Positions 7,742-16,171 of a stretch of DNA of 64,000 nt are shown in pieces. The notes beneath the pieces were generated by a model. That model was not told the origin of the DNA. It saw nothing but the letters and a program-made list of their open reading frames with translations, and ran no database searches. The stretch lies in NCBI RefSeq assembly GCF_002954225.1, contig NZ_PPTH01000008.1:1-64000 (forward strand), read 5' to 3'. The position numbers and the translations under genes are program-made. Source of the DNA: Arthrobacter ruber (GTDB lineage: Bacteria; Actinomycetota; Actinomycetes; Actinomycetales; Micrococcaceae). Position 1 is the stretch's first letter. Every line of letters begins with the position of its first letter.

Positions 7742-8797
7742 ATGACTCAGATCCCGTCAATGATGACCGCGAGCGTGCTTCGAGGCGTGGGAGACCTCAT
7801 CCTCGAGGAACGACCCGTGCCCACACCTGACGCGGATCAGGTGCTGATCCGCGTCCATAGCGTCGGCGTGTGCGGATCGGATGTGCACTACTTCAAGCAC
7901 GGACGCATCGGTCCGTACATTGTCGAGTCTCCACTGATCCTCGGTCACGAGCTCAGCGGCGAGATCGTCGCTGTCGGAGCGAATGTAAACGACTCTCGCA
8001 TCGGCCAGCGCGTAGCCGTCGAACCTCAGCGCCCATGCCGGGTCTGCGATTTCTGCCGCCAAGGTGCGTACAACCTCTGCCCGAAGATGGAGTTCTACGC
8101 GACGCCTCCCATCGATGGGGCGTTCTGCGAATACGTCCTCATTCAGGACGACTTCGCCTACGAAGTCCCCGACACGATCAGTGACCACGCGGCTGCGCTC
8201 ATGGAGCCCATGTCCGTGGGCATCGCCGCGGCGCAGAAGGGCGGCGTCAAGGTTGGGGACACCGTCCTCATCGCCGGTGGTGGACCCATCGGAATCATCA
8301 CTGGCCAAGTCGCCCGGGCCTTCGGTGCCGCCGACGTCGTAATCGCCGATATCAACCCGGCGCGGCGAGAACTCGCCGCCACCTACGGTTTGAGAGTCGT
8401 TGACCCTGCCACTGAATCGACCGAGGACCTCGCGGCCCATGTCTTTGTGGACGCATCCGGCGCCACCCCTGCAATTCTCAACGGCATCCGTTCAGTGCGC
8501 GCAGGCGGGACCGTCGTACTGGTGGGCAGTGCAGATCAGTTCCCGCTCTCCGTCCCCGAAGTGGCGATGCGCGAACTGAATGTGACGGGAACGTTCCGAT
8601 ACACGAATACTTGGCCTATAGCTCGGGCCCTCCTGGTATCAGGTCAGGTCGAACTCGACTCGCTCGTCACTCACGTCTACGGTATTGAGCAGGTCGAGGA
8701 AGCGCTCGGTGGTGAGGGTGCGGTCGATTCGCTCAAGCGCATCGTTCTTCCCGGAGTGCGGGTTGTCGATAATCCTCAGGTGCGAGGCGAATCGTGA
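7742..8797 (+). CDS. Zinc-dependent polyol (sorbitol/xylitol-type) dehydrogenase
   Basis: A 351-residue medium-chain dehydrogenase. Catalytic zinc ligands are seen in VGVCGSDVHYFKHG and GHELSGE, with the structural zinc cluster in PCRVCDFCRQGAYNLCP. The Rossmann motif is AGGGPIGIITGQVARAFGA, followed by VVIADIN with an acidic residue after the second strand, as expected for NAD specificity. The DVHYFKHGRIG segment is typical of sorbitol, xylitol and L-threonine dehydrogenase relatives. AAAGGAAAG precedes the ATG. It probably oxidises a sugar alcohol to the ketose that the upstream kinase uses. Ends in a GTGA overlap with the ABC ATPase. Confidence 0.87.
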   Translation: MTQIPSMMTASVLRGVGDLILEERPVPTPDADQVLIRVHSVGVCGSDVHYFKHGRIGPYIVESPLILGHELSGEIVAVGANVNDSRIGQRVAVEPQRPCRVCDFCRQGAYNLCPKMEFYATPPIDGAFCEYVLIQDDFAYEVPDTISDHAAALMEPMSVGIAAAQKGGVKVGDTVLIAGGGPIGIITGQVARAFGAADVVIADINPARRELAATYGLRVVDPATESTEDLAAHVFVDASGATPAILNGIRSVRAGGTVVLVGSADQFPLSVPEVAMRELNVTGTFRYTNTWPIARALLVSGQVELDSLVTHVYGIEQVEEALGGEGAVDSLKRIVLPGVRVVDNPQVRGES

Positions 8798-10293
8798 GCG
8801 ACACTGCGCTGTCAATACGAGGTATCAGCAAATCGTTTCCTGGCGTGAAGGCGCTCGACGACGTGTCGTTCGACGTTCGCCCCGGATCGGTTCACGCGTT
8901 CTGCGGCGAGAACGGTGCAGGGAAATCCACCCTGATGAAGATCATCAACGGGATCTACCAACCCGACACCGGAACAATCCGGATCCGGGGTGAGGAAGTC
9001 CGCATCAAGAACCCCATTGAGGCGCGCGCACACGGGGTAGCGATGATCTCGCAGGAACTCAATTACGTCCCCGAGATGACCATCGCCGAGAGCTTCTTCC
9101 TCGGGCGGCTGCCCGTGAAGCACGGCAGAGTCAACTGGGGCTTCATCCGCAGTGAGGCTAGTCGGGTGTTGAAGGAGGAAGGACTGAACTTCTCCATTAA
9201 CCGGCGGCTCAGCACGCTTACCGTGTCGGAAATTCAGACGCTGGAGATCGCGCGGGCGGTCTACCACAGCGCCGACGTCCTGATCATGGACGAGCCGACC
9301 TCCGCGATCGCGCACAAGGAGGTGGAGTCCCTCTTCGAGAAAATCCGCGCGCTGCGAGCTGAAGGCAAATCGATCATCTATATCTCTCACAAGATGGATG
9401 AGGTCTTCGAACTTGCGGATGACATCAGTGTGCTCCGCGATGGCACGGTCGTCAGCTCACAGCCGGCGCGCGACATCACCTCCGCTGGAGTGATTGCCCA
9501 AATGGTGGGCCGCGATCTAGACCACCAGTCCTACCCCAAAGAAGCTGTCAGCCTCGGCGACACGGTGTTCAGGGCGTCTGGACTATCCAGCGAACACACC
9601 TTTGAGGACATCAGCTTCGACATCAGGGCAGGCGAAATCGTCGGCCTGGCTGGCCTCATCGGCGCCGGCCGTAGCGAAGTCGTCCGCGCCGTGTTCGGTC
9701 TCGACCCCCTCGACGCGGGAACCGTGGAAGTCAACGGTGTGGCCGTGAAAACCACCACGCCGAAACAAGCCATCGGGCATGGCATCGCGATGCTGTCCGA
9801 GGACCGCCGCCTGGTAGGAATTATCCCGAAACTGAGCATCAAGAAAAACGCGACGCTTGCAAGTCTCAACAAAGTGTTCCGTGGCGGCTTCGCCCGGACG
9901 CGCGTCGAAGAGAAACTGGTCGACGCGTACTTCAAGAAAATGAACGTAAAAGCTCCCAGCAACGAAACACGCATCGAGTCGTTGAGCGGCGGCAACCAGC
10001 AGAAAGTACTGCTGGCTCGCTGGCTGATCGCCGACCCCAAAGTAATGCTCCTCGACGAGCCCACCCGCGGCATCGACGTGGGAGCCAAGTTCGAGATCTA
10101 CAAGATCATGACCGAGCTTGCCCGACAGGGTCGCGGGATTCTCATGATCTCCTCCGAGCTACCCGAACTGATCGGCATGTGTGACCGCATCTTTGTCATG
10201 TCGGCCGGCCGTCTCACTGCAGAACTGACACCGGACCAGTTCTCGCAGGAAACCATCCTCAAATACGCCATGAATGAAATCGAGGTGGCATGA
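8794..10293 (+). CDS. Sugar ABC transporter, tandem ATP-binding protein (RbsA type)
   Basis: 499 residues with two fused nucleotide-binding domains. The first has Walker A GENGAGKST and Walker B VLIMDEPTSAI with a degenerate signature (LTVSEIQ). The second has a degenerate Walker A (GLIGAGRSEV) and an intact signature LSGGNQQK with VMLLDEPTRGIDVG. This asymmetry is standard for the ribose/xylose/galactose importer ATPases. GTG start overlapping the dehydrogenase stop, and ATGA overlap with the permease. Energises uptake of the monosaccharide or polyol degraded by this operon. Confidence 0.93.
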   Translation: MSDTALSIRGISKSFPGVKALDDVSFDVRPGSVHAFCGENGAGKSTLMKIINGIYQPDTGTIRIRGEEVRIKNPIEARAHGVAMISQELNYVPEMTIAESFFLGRLPVKHGRVNWGFIRSEASRVLKEEGLNFSINRRLSTLTVSEIQTLEIARAVYHSADVLIMDEPTSAIAHKEVESLFEKIRALRAEGKSIIYISHKMDEVFELADDISVLRDGTVVSSQPARDITSAGVIAQMVGRDLDHQSYPKEAVSLGDTVFRASGLSSEHTFEDISFDIRAGEIVGLAGLIGAGRSEVVRAVFGLDPLDAGTVEVNGVAVKTTTPKQAIGHGIAMLSEDRRLVGIIPKLSIKKNATLASLNKVFRGGFARTRVEEKLVDAYFKKMNVKAPSNETRIESLSGGNQQKVLLARWLIADPKVMLLDEPTRGIDVGAKFEIYKIMTELARQGRGILMISSELPELIGMCDRIFVMSAGRLTAELTPDQFSQETILKYAMNEIEVA

Positions 10294-11330
10294 CAATGCC
10301 CTCCAAGTTGAAGAACTTCGAACTGAGCCGCTACTCCATCTTCATCATCCTGGTGGTGGTATTCGTAGCCGCAAGCTTCCTGAGCCCCAACTTCCTCAGC
10401 GGGGACAACATGTTCAACGTCCTCCGACAGGTCGCGGTGATCACCATCCTCGCCTACGGGGCGATGACGCTGATCATCGGAGGAATGATCGACCTGTCCG
10501 CTGGAGCGGTCATGGCGTTCGCAGGCGTCGCATCGGTCATTGTCTACAAATCCAGCAACAACATGCTTCTCGCAGTCCTGGTCGGTATCGCAGTAGGGGT
10601 GGCCTGCAACCTCGTCAACGCATTCCTTGTCGCGACCTTGCGGACACCAGCCTTCATCGTCACTCTCGGCATGATGCTGATGGCGCGAGGTGCCGTCCTC
10701 GAACTCACTCAGGGTCAAAACGTGCTTCAGCTCGGCGACTTCATCCTGATCGGGCAGGGCAACCTCGGATGGATGCCCATCCCCGTCCTCATTCTGATCG
10801 TCATCACCGCAGTCATCTGGTACCTGATGAACCAGACCCGCTACGGCCGATCCGTGTATGCGGTGGGTGGCAACGAAGAAGCAGCCCGCGCAGCCGGCAT
10901 CGCTGTCGAACGGGTCAAGTATCAAGCCTTCCTGGTCAACGGGGTACTCGTCGGCATCGCAGGAGTCATCTTCATGTCCCGCGTCAACGCCGGCCTCCCG
11001 AACGCCGGCATCGGCTACGAGTTGCAGGCAATCACCGCGCCGATCATCGGCGGCACCAGTTTCTCGGGCGGCGTCGGAACCGTGTTCGGCACCCTCGCCG
11101 GCGCACTGATCGTCGGAGTCCTCGGAAACATCATGAACCTCGTCGGCGTCGGCTCCTACATCCAGCAAATCGTGATGGGCCTCATCATCGTCGTCGCCGT
11201 CGCATACGACGTCTTCAGCAAGCGCGGCAAAGCCAAGACCACCATCCTCAAATCCACCTCAAAAGGCGAACCCAAGCCTCCTGAAGGTAAGGCCCCAGCC
11301 ACCTCAGGGGCATCCACCCTCGAGCAATGA
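10290..11330 (+). CDS. Sugar ABC transporter permease (RbsC type)
   Basis: 346 residues with 8-10 hydrophobic helices and the BPD_transp_2 pattern: ILAYGAMTLIIGGMIDLSAGAVMAF near residues 50-74, the cytoplasmic coupling loop around GGNEEAARAAGI, and ITAPIIGGTSFSGGVGTV near the C-terminus. An unusual Lys/Thr/Pro-rich tail of about 35 residues follows the last helix. ATGACAATG at the start offers two Met codons. Forms the membrane channel with the upstream ATPase and downstream lipoprotein. Confidence 0.92.
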   Translation: MTMPSKLKNFELSRYSIFIILVVVFVAASFLSPNFLSGDNMFNVLRQVAVITILAYGAMTLIIGGMIDLSAGAVMAFAGVASVIVYKSSNNMLLAVLVGIAVGVACNLVNAFLVATLRTPAFIVTLGMMLMARGAVLELTQGQNVLQLGDFILIGQGNLGWMPIPVLILIVITAVIWYLMNQTRYGRSVYAVGGNEEAARAAGIAVERVKYQAFLVNGVLVGIAGVIFMSRVNAGLPNAGIGYELQAITAPIIGGTSFSGGVGTVFGTLAGALIVGVLGNIMNLVGVGSYIQQIVMGLIIVVAVAYDVFSKRGKAKTTILKSTSKGEPKPPEGKAPATSGASTLEQ

Positions 11331-11379
11331 CCATTCCCCATCCCGCTTCACTTCTCACCAACCTTCCAAGGAGAACTCA

Positions 11380-12387
11380 ATGAAGAACTTCACCCGCAGG
11401 ACTTTCGCCTTCAGCACCGCAGCTGCCGTCGCCTTCAGCCTCGTTGGCTGCTCAGTCACCACCGGCAACCCCGGGTCCAGCGACACTGCACCCCGCGAGC
11501 AGAAGGACGAGTACCGGGTCGCGTACATCGCCCGAGCACAGGCAGACTCGTTCGCCGCCTGGCTCGCCGACGAAATGCAGGACGAGGCAGCCAACTACGA
11601 AGACCTCAAACTAGAGGTGTTCGACGGCCAGGCTGATGATGAGATCGAGAACCGGATGATCGAAAACGCGATCGCCAACAAGTTTGACGCCATCATCATT
11701 CAGGCCAACAACGCCGATGCACAGATCCCGTACATCCAGCAGGCCGTCGACGCAGGCATCGTCACGATCACCACCAACCCGCGCGTGGAGGGCGTCGACG
11801 GAACCAACTCCGTCGACGCCAACCCGTACGACCAGGGCGCGATCGTCGCGCAGACGGCCCTTGAGCAGATTCCTGAGGGTGCCAACGTGGTGGTGCTCAA
11901 CGGCCCGGCAGGCAACTTCCATAGCACCGAGCGCCGCAACGCATGGGAGAAGGAATTCTTCGAAAAGCGTCCTGATGTCAAGATCGTTGCTGAGGACACC
12001 GCCAACTGGAACAAGGACGAAGCCCTCACGTTGATGGAGGACTGGTCGCTCGCGAACCCGAAGATCGACGCGATCGTCTCCGTGAACGACAACATGGCGT
12101 CGGGGGCGCTTGAAGCCGTGAAGGGCAAGTCCGGTTTCGAAGGCATCCTGGCATACGGCGTCGATGGCACCCCCGAAGCGACCCTTCTCATCCAGGAAGG
12201 CAAGATGACTGCCACCTCCCTTCAGGACGCTGGAGAGCTCGCCCAGTTGAACATGAAGGCTGTCCACGATCTCCTCACCGGGGCCGAGGAGGAAGTCAAC
12301 GTGAACGTAGGGAACCCCCTGATCACGAAGGACAACGCACAGGAGTACATCGACCTGTACACCGAAGCAGGCCTGATCGACAACTGA
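11380..12387 (+). CDS. Sugar-binding lipoprotein of the ABC importer (RbsB type)
   Basis: 335 residues starting with a lipoprotein signal peptide: Lys/Arg-rich start, hydrophobic core and lipobox LVGC with Cys24. The mature part is a type I periplasmic-binding fold (YRVAYIARAQADSFAAWLADEMQDEA, FDAIIIQANNA, ITTNPRVEG, AIVSVNDNMASGALEAV, AYGVDGTPEA). AAGGAG lies eight bases before the ATG. It ends just before a strong hairpin at 12394-12439, so it is the last gene of the main transcript. Captures the sugar or polyol outside the membrane; ligand identity is not readable from sequence. Confidence 0.92.
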   Translation: MKNFTRRTFAFSTAAAVAFSLVGCSVTTGNPGSSDTAPREQKDEYRVAYIARAQADSFAAWLADEMQDEAANYEDLKLEVFDGQADDEIENRMIENAIANKFDAIIIQANNADAQIPYIQQAVDAGIVTITTNPRVEGVDGTNSVDANPYDQGAIVAQTALEQIPEGANVVVLNGPAGNFHSTERRNAWEKEFFEKRPDVKIVAEDTANWNKDEALTLMEDWSLANPKIDAIVSVNDNMASGALEAVKGKSGFEGILAYGVDGTPEATLLIQEGKMTATSLQDAGELAQLNMKAVHDLLTGAEEEVNVNVGNPLITKDNAQEYIDLYTEAGLIDN

Positions 12388-12393
12388 TTTACC

Positions 12394-12439
12394 ACGAGGA
12401 ACGGGGTGGGGCGCGGATTACTCCCGCCCCGTTCCTCGT
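12394..12439 (+). terminator. Hairpin terminator after the ABC importer genes
   Basis: ACGAGGAACGGGG at 12394-12406 pairs perfectly over 13 bp with CCCCGTTCCTCGT at 12427-12439, with a 20-nt loop that itself holds GC-rich pairing. It begins seven bases after the lipoprotein stop. The T-rich tract is poor, as is common in high-GC actinobacteria. Confidence 0.7.
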
Positions 12440-12586
12440 TCCTGTTTCGCGGTTCCGAAAGCAACACCGACATTCAACAAGAGTCCAACACTGAGACGCT
12501 TCACTAGAATCACACGCCCTATCTTCGACCTTTTCGGTATCGCCATCGGACAAGACAAAGGGCGGACCAATTCGGGTGACATGACG

Positions 12587-12601
12587 GGTATCTCCGATAC
12601 C
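12587..12601. promoter_or_regulatory. Inverted repeat GGTATC-TCC-GATACC upstream of the SDR gene
   Basis: Perfect 6-bp arms around a 3-bp centre, about 110 bp before the SDR start, within a 320-bp gap that contains no other gene. Candidate operator or half of a composite promoter site, so the SDR may have its own control. No related copy was seen upstream of the regulator or kinase. Confidence 0.3.
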
Positions 12602-12710
12602 ATCGATGGCGCCGCAATACATGGTACTTACACAACGCGGGGCAGGAAACAATATTTGCTCCATTAGGTACATGCAGCACCGCTTCACCGCCTAGGCAAA
12701 GGAGACTCAG

Positions 12711-13478
12711 ATGACCGTTCTCAATACTTTTCAGCTGACCGACCGGCTCGCTCTCGTCACCGGCGCAACCCGTGGCCTCGGTCGGGCCTTCGCCCTCGCC
12801 CTCGCGGAAGCTGGCGCAGACGTTGTCATTCACGGCCGCGACGCAGACGCCGCCTCGAAACTTCAGTCCGAGATCGAGGCCCTCGGACGTACCGCACACG
12901 TTGTACTCGGTGAGCTGACCAACCGCGAAAACGTCAATCGCATCGTTGCCGAAGCAATTGAAAAAGGCGGTCACATCGACATCCTTATTAACAATGCCGG
13001 AGCCTGTATCCATAACGCAGCACTCGATGTCACAGACGATGAATGGTCACACGTCATCGACACAAATCTCACTGCCCTTTGGCACATGTCCCAAGAAGTC
13101 GGCGCGCACATGGTCGACCGTAAGGCGGGCAGCATCGTGAACATCGGTTCGATCTCCGGCATGATCGTGAACCGCCCGCAAATGCAGCCCGCTTACAACG
13201 CCTCCAAAGCGGCCGTGCATCAGCTCACGAGATCCTTAGCCGCCGAGTGGGCCTCGTCGGGCATCCGCGTGAATGCCGTCGCTCCTGGTTACGTCAAAAC
13301 TGACATGTCGCCTGTCGACGATCCGCAATTTCGCCGCTACTGGATCGAGGATGCACCGCAACAGCGTTACGCAACTCCAGCCGAAGTCAGCCCAGCTGTC
13401 GTGTTCCTCGCGTCCGACGCCGCAAGTTTCATGTCCGGAACCGTACTTGTTATCGACGGCGGATACACCCTGTTCTAA
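12711..13478 (+). CDS. SDR-family oxidoreductase, gluconate 5-dehydrogenase/polyol dehydrogenase-like
   Basis: 255-residue classical short-chain dehydrogenase. Cofactor motif TGATRGLGRAF (residues about 17-27), Arg-containing HGRD after strand 2 hinting at NADP(H), NNAG, catalytic Ser in NIGSISG and YNASK. The C-terminus FMSGTVLVIDGGYTLF is usual for sugar-acid and polyol SDRs. AAAGGAGA precedes the ATG. Separated from the ABC genes by a terminator and a 320-bp gap, but same strand and theme. Likely interconverts a ketose/polyol or keto-acid in the same pathway; substrate not determined. Confidence 0.85.
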   Translation: MTVLNTFQLTDRLALVTGATRGLGRAFALALAEAGADVVIHGRDADAASKLQSEIEALGRTAHVVLGELTNRENVNRIVAEAIEKGGHIDILINNAGACIHNAALDVTDDEWSHVIDTNLTALWHMSQEVGAHMVDRKAGSIVNIGSISGMIVNRPQMQPAYNASKAAVHQLTRSLAAEWASSGIRVNAVAPGYVKTDMSPVDDPQFRRYWIEDAPQQRYATPAEVSPAVVFLASDAASFMSGTVLVIDGGYTLF

Positions 13479-13617
13479 GCATTACCAGTCGCAAGGCATA
13501 CAACGGACGGTCCCACCGGGACCATATAACACCAATCAGACACAGACGCTCGACGCCATGGAAGGGGCTGCTCCCGCTGATCTTGAGGTGCCGATACCTG
13601 CGCTAAGTCCAGAGCCG

Positions 13618-14658
13618 TCAGGGCTGTGTGTCCGATAAGCGGTTCACTTCGGTAGAGGTGCGCGGAATGACGTCGATACGAACGTGGGGAAAGGGGGCGT
13701 CCTGTCCCTGGCCGATGCTTTTCAGAACCAAGTTCCCGACGTACTCGCCGAGGAGCCGGTGATCTACGCGGATGCTGCTGATCGAGGGAATAAAGCGTGC
13801 AGCAAGAGGTGAGTCATCATGGCCGATGACAGCGAGGTCGGTGGGAACGTGAATGCCCTGCGTGGTTGCAGATCCGATGATGTCGGCAGCAACGTTGTCG
13901 TTATAGGCAATGACCGCAGTCAAACCCTCCCGGATGAACTTTTCGACGTCGTATTCTGACCTGTCACCATCCGTTGCGACGGAGGTAATGAGGACCGGTT
14001 CCATGAGCCCTTCGGCGGCGCAGACTTCGATGACGGCCTGATGCCTACCATTGGCGAGTTCTCTAAGGCGCTGATCGGCGGGCATCGCGAAGCCTAATCG
14101 GCGATGGCCTCTTTCGAGTAGGTGCCTTACCTGCAACCGATGGGCAACTAAGGTATCGAAGACCTCGTCGTCGCGCGAAGCCAGTTCAGCCTGCTGGTCT
14201 GGCGAGGGAACAATGTTCGTGATGTTCAGCCGATGCATCGAGGCAATCTCGGCCTCACTGAATAGTTCCAGTCCCACCACCGCGAGAGGGTCTATGGCAG
14301 CCCAGATGGGCTGGCCGGCCTCGTCGGCGTGGGGCCTCCGCGTGTGCGTAACAAGCGTGAGCCCAGCATCGTCGAGGACACGGGCCACATGCTCGAGGTG
14401 TACGCGCATCTGATGCTCGAGCGGCCAATCCGGCAGTACCATCAGGACAATCTTGCTGCGACCACTGCGCAAGGCCTGTGCCTGGCTGTGGGGGGTATAT
14501 CCAAGTTTCGATGCAGCCTCCCGGACCCTCTTTGCTGTTGCCACCGAAATTGTCTGACCCTTGGTTCCATTGAGAACGAAACCGACTGTGGCTCTCGAAA
14601 CCCCGGCTTCTCTCGCCACATCGGCTGCGGTGACCCGTCTAAGCGCGGCGATCGTCAT
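13618..14658 (-). CDS. LacI-family transcriptional repressor
   Basis: 346 residues. N-terminal LacI helix-turn-helix (VTAADVAREAGVSRATVGFVLNG, residues about 8-30) with the hinge helix RVREAASKLGYTPHSQAQALRSGRS, then the periplasmic-binding-like sensor domain ending in RIDVIPRTST. Divergent from the MFS/glycosidase operon, with a perfect 16-bp palindrome in the shared promoter region. It probably represses that operon until a glycoside breakdown product binds. AAGGGGC precedes the ATG. Family is certain; effector unknown. Confidence 0.93.
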   Translation of the reverse strand: MTIAALRRVTAADVAREAGVSRATVGFVLNGTKGQTISVATAKRVREAASKLGYTPHSQAQALRSGRSKIVLMVLPDWPLEHQMRVHLEHVARVLDDAGLTLVTHTRRPHADEAGQPIWAAIDPLAVVGLELFSEAEIASMHRLNITNIVPSPDQQAELASRDDEVFDTLVAHRLQVRHLLERGHRRLGFAMPADQRLRELANGRHQAVIEVCAAEGLMEPVLITSVATDGDRSEYDVEKFIREGLTAVIAYNDNVAADIIGSATTQGIHVPTDLAVIGHDDSPLAARFIPSISSIRVDHRLLGEYVGNLVLKSIGQGQDAPFPHVRIDVIPRTSTEVNRLSDTQP

Positions 14659-14733
14659 TTAGCCCCTTTTTTGAATCGTTCCAAGCAAAGTCTTGCTCTT
14701 GCAGCAACCAGCTTGTTAGTATCGTAGCACTTC

Positions 14734-14749
14734 ACTAGCACGTGCTAGT
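14734..14749. promoter_or_regulatory. LacI-type operator palindrome
   Basis: ACTAGCACGTGCTAGT is a perfect 16-bp palindrome with a central CG, the symmetry typical of LacI/GalR operators. It lies 33 bp upstream of the MFS start and 76 bp upstream of the divergent LacI gene, where it could control both promoters. Confidence 0.7.
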
Positions 14750-14781
14750 AAAGTCCGTCCCCTTCAGACAATGGAGTCTTC

Positions 14782-16146
14782 GTGAACGCTCCCGATGATT
14801 TTTCAAGCAGTGCCTCGCAGGCGCATGTTCCTGCTGCCTCAACCCTCCCCGTTCCTCCTGCAACGGGAGATCCTGACACTGAGTTGACGAGCCTGCCGGC
14901 CACTGGAGCTCTAAGCAAGGTTGGTCCCCGCTACATCTGGCTCATGGTGTTTGCTCAGTTCGGTGTCTTCGTCGCGTTCATTACGCCGTTAGCCATCTCA
15001 CTGACAATAAAGGTGCAGCAACTCGCCCCTGGTCAGGAGCAGTATCTGGGTTATATCACCGGGGCGGGCGCAGCAGCGGTCCTGCTGACCGGTCCGTTCT
15101 TCGGCGTCATGAGTGACCGAACCCGCACAAGGCTTGGACGTCGCCGCCCGTGGATGATCGGCGGCATGGTTCTCGGCGTCGTATCCCTGTTCGTCATGGC
15201 GACCGCTCCGAGCATCCTCCTCCTCGGCGCCGGCTGGGTCATGGCCCAGCTGACCTGGGGTCAGGTCCTGGCGAACCTGCAGATCTCCACCGCCGACCGG
15301 TTGCCGGAGTCGCAGCGCGGGAAGGTCGCCGGCCTGACAGGTTTCGCAACCCAGGTGGCACCTGTCTTCGGTGTCGTGATCGCAGGCGCCGTCGCCTCGG
15401 ACAACATTCTGCTCTTCATTCTGCCCGGCATCGTTGGCGTCCTCGCTGTTTCACTCTTCGTCCTTCTGGTGAACGAGAAGAGCAGCCAGGACATGGTTTT
15501 CGCGGACAAGCTCACCATTGGGTCAATCTTCGCAAAATACCTCTACAATCCGCGCAGTCACCCCGACTTTTCCTGGAATTGGCTTGGCCGCTTTCTGTTC
15601 TACTTCGGTCTGACGCTGAATACGACATTCACCGCGTTCTTCATCGCAGCAAAGCTCGGCATCACCGTCCAGGAGGTCGCCGGAATCATCGCCACCCTCT
15701 CCCTAGGCGGCATCGCGGCCACCACCCTTGGTGCTATCGGTGGCGGATTCCTCTCCGACCGGCTCAAGCGCCGCCGCATGTTCGTCGCCGCTTCCGGCAT
15801 CATCTTCGCCGCCGGCGCCCTCACCATGGCCCTGGCTCCAGGATTGCCCATGCTGATCGCAGGTTCAGTTCTGACATCGCTGGGCATCGGTATCTTCGCG
15901 GCCGTCGACCAGGCCCTGCTACTGGACGTCCTGCCCGAGCGTGACACCAATGCAGGCCGGTTCATGGGCATCACGAGCTTCGCTACGTCCATCCCTCAGG
16001 CTGTCGCACCGCTCATCGCACCCCTGTTCCTCGCGGTCGGCGTTAGCGCCGGAGGGGACAAGAATTACACCTTGCTGTTCATCATCGCCGGCGCGTGCAC
16101 CATCCTCGGCGGGCTGGCAGCACTGCGCGTCAAGTCCGTCCGCTAG
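14782..16146 (+). CDS. MFS sugar/glycoside permease
   Basis: 454 residues from a GTG at 14782 with GGAG seven bases before it. A disordered Ser/Pro/Thr-rich tail of about 45 residues precedes 12 hydrophobic segments. Motif-A-like loop GVMSDRTRTRLGRRRPWMIGG after helix 2 and GFLSDRLKRRRMFV after helix 8 are typical of the glycoside/pentoside/hexuronide-type and related sugar MFS carriers. First gene of the LacI-controlled operon; it would bring a rhamnosylated or glucosylated compound into the cell, consistent with the glycosidases downstream having no visible signal peptides. Confidence 0.85.
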   Translation: MNAPDDFSSSASQAHVPAASTLPVPPATGDPDTELTSLPATGALSKVGPRYIWLMVFAQFGVFVAFITPLAISLTIKVQQLAPGQEQYLGYITGAGAAAVLLTGPFFGVMSDRTRTRLGRRRPWMIGGMVLGVVSLFVMATAPSILLLGAGWVMAQLTWGQVLANLQISTADRLPESQRGKVAGLTGFATQVAPVFGVVIAGAVASDNILLFILPGIVGVLAVSLFVLLVNEKSSQDMVFADKLTIGSIFAKYLYNPRSHPDFSWNWLGRFLFYFGLTLNTTFTAFFIAAKLGITVQEVAGIIATLSLGGIAATTLGAIGGGFLSDRLKRRRMFVAASGIIFAAGALTMALAPGLPMLIAGSVLTSLGIGIFAAVDQALLLDVLPERDTNAGRFMGITSFATSIPQAVAPLIAPLFLAVGVSAGGDKNYTLLFIIAGACTILGGLAALRVKSVR

Positions 16147-16171
16147 AGAACTCCTGAGAAAGGCCACCACC

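Noticed and set aside
7757-8440. 227-codon minus-strand frame across the polyol dehydrogenase
   Set aside because: Acidic shadow with no motif.
10098-11168. 356-codon minus-strand frame across the sugar permease
   Set aside because: Shadow of RbsC; low complexity and acidic, no ribosome-binding site.
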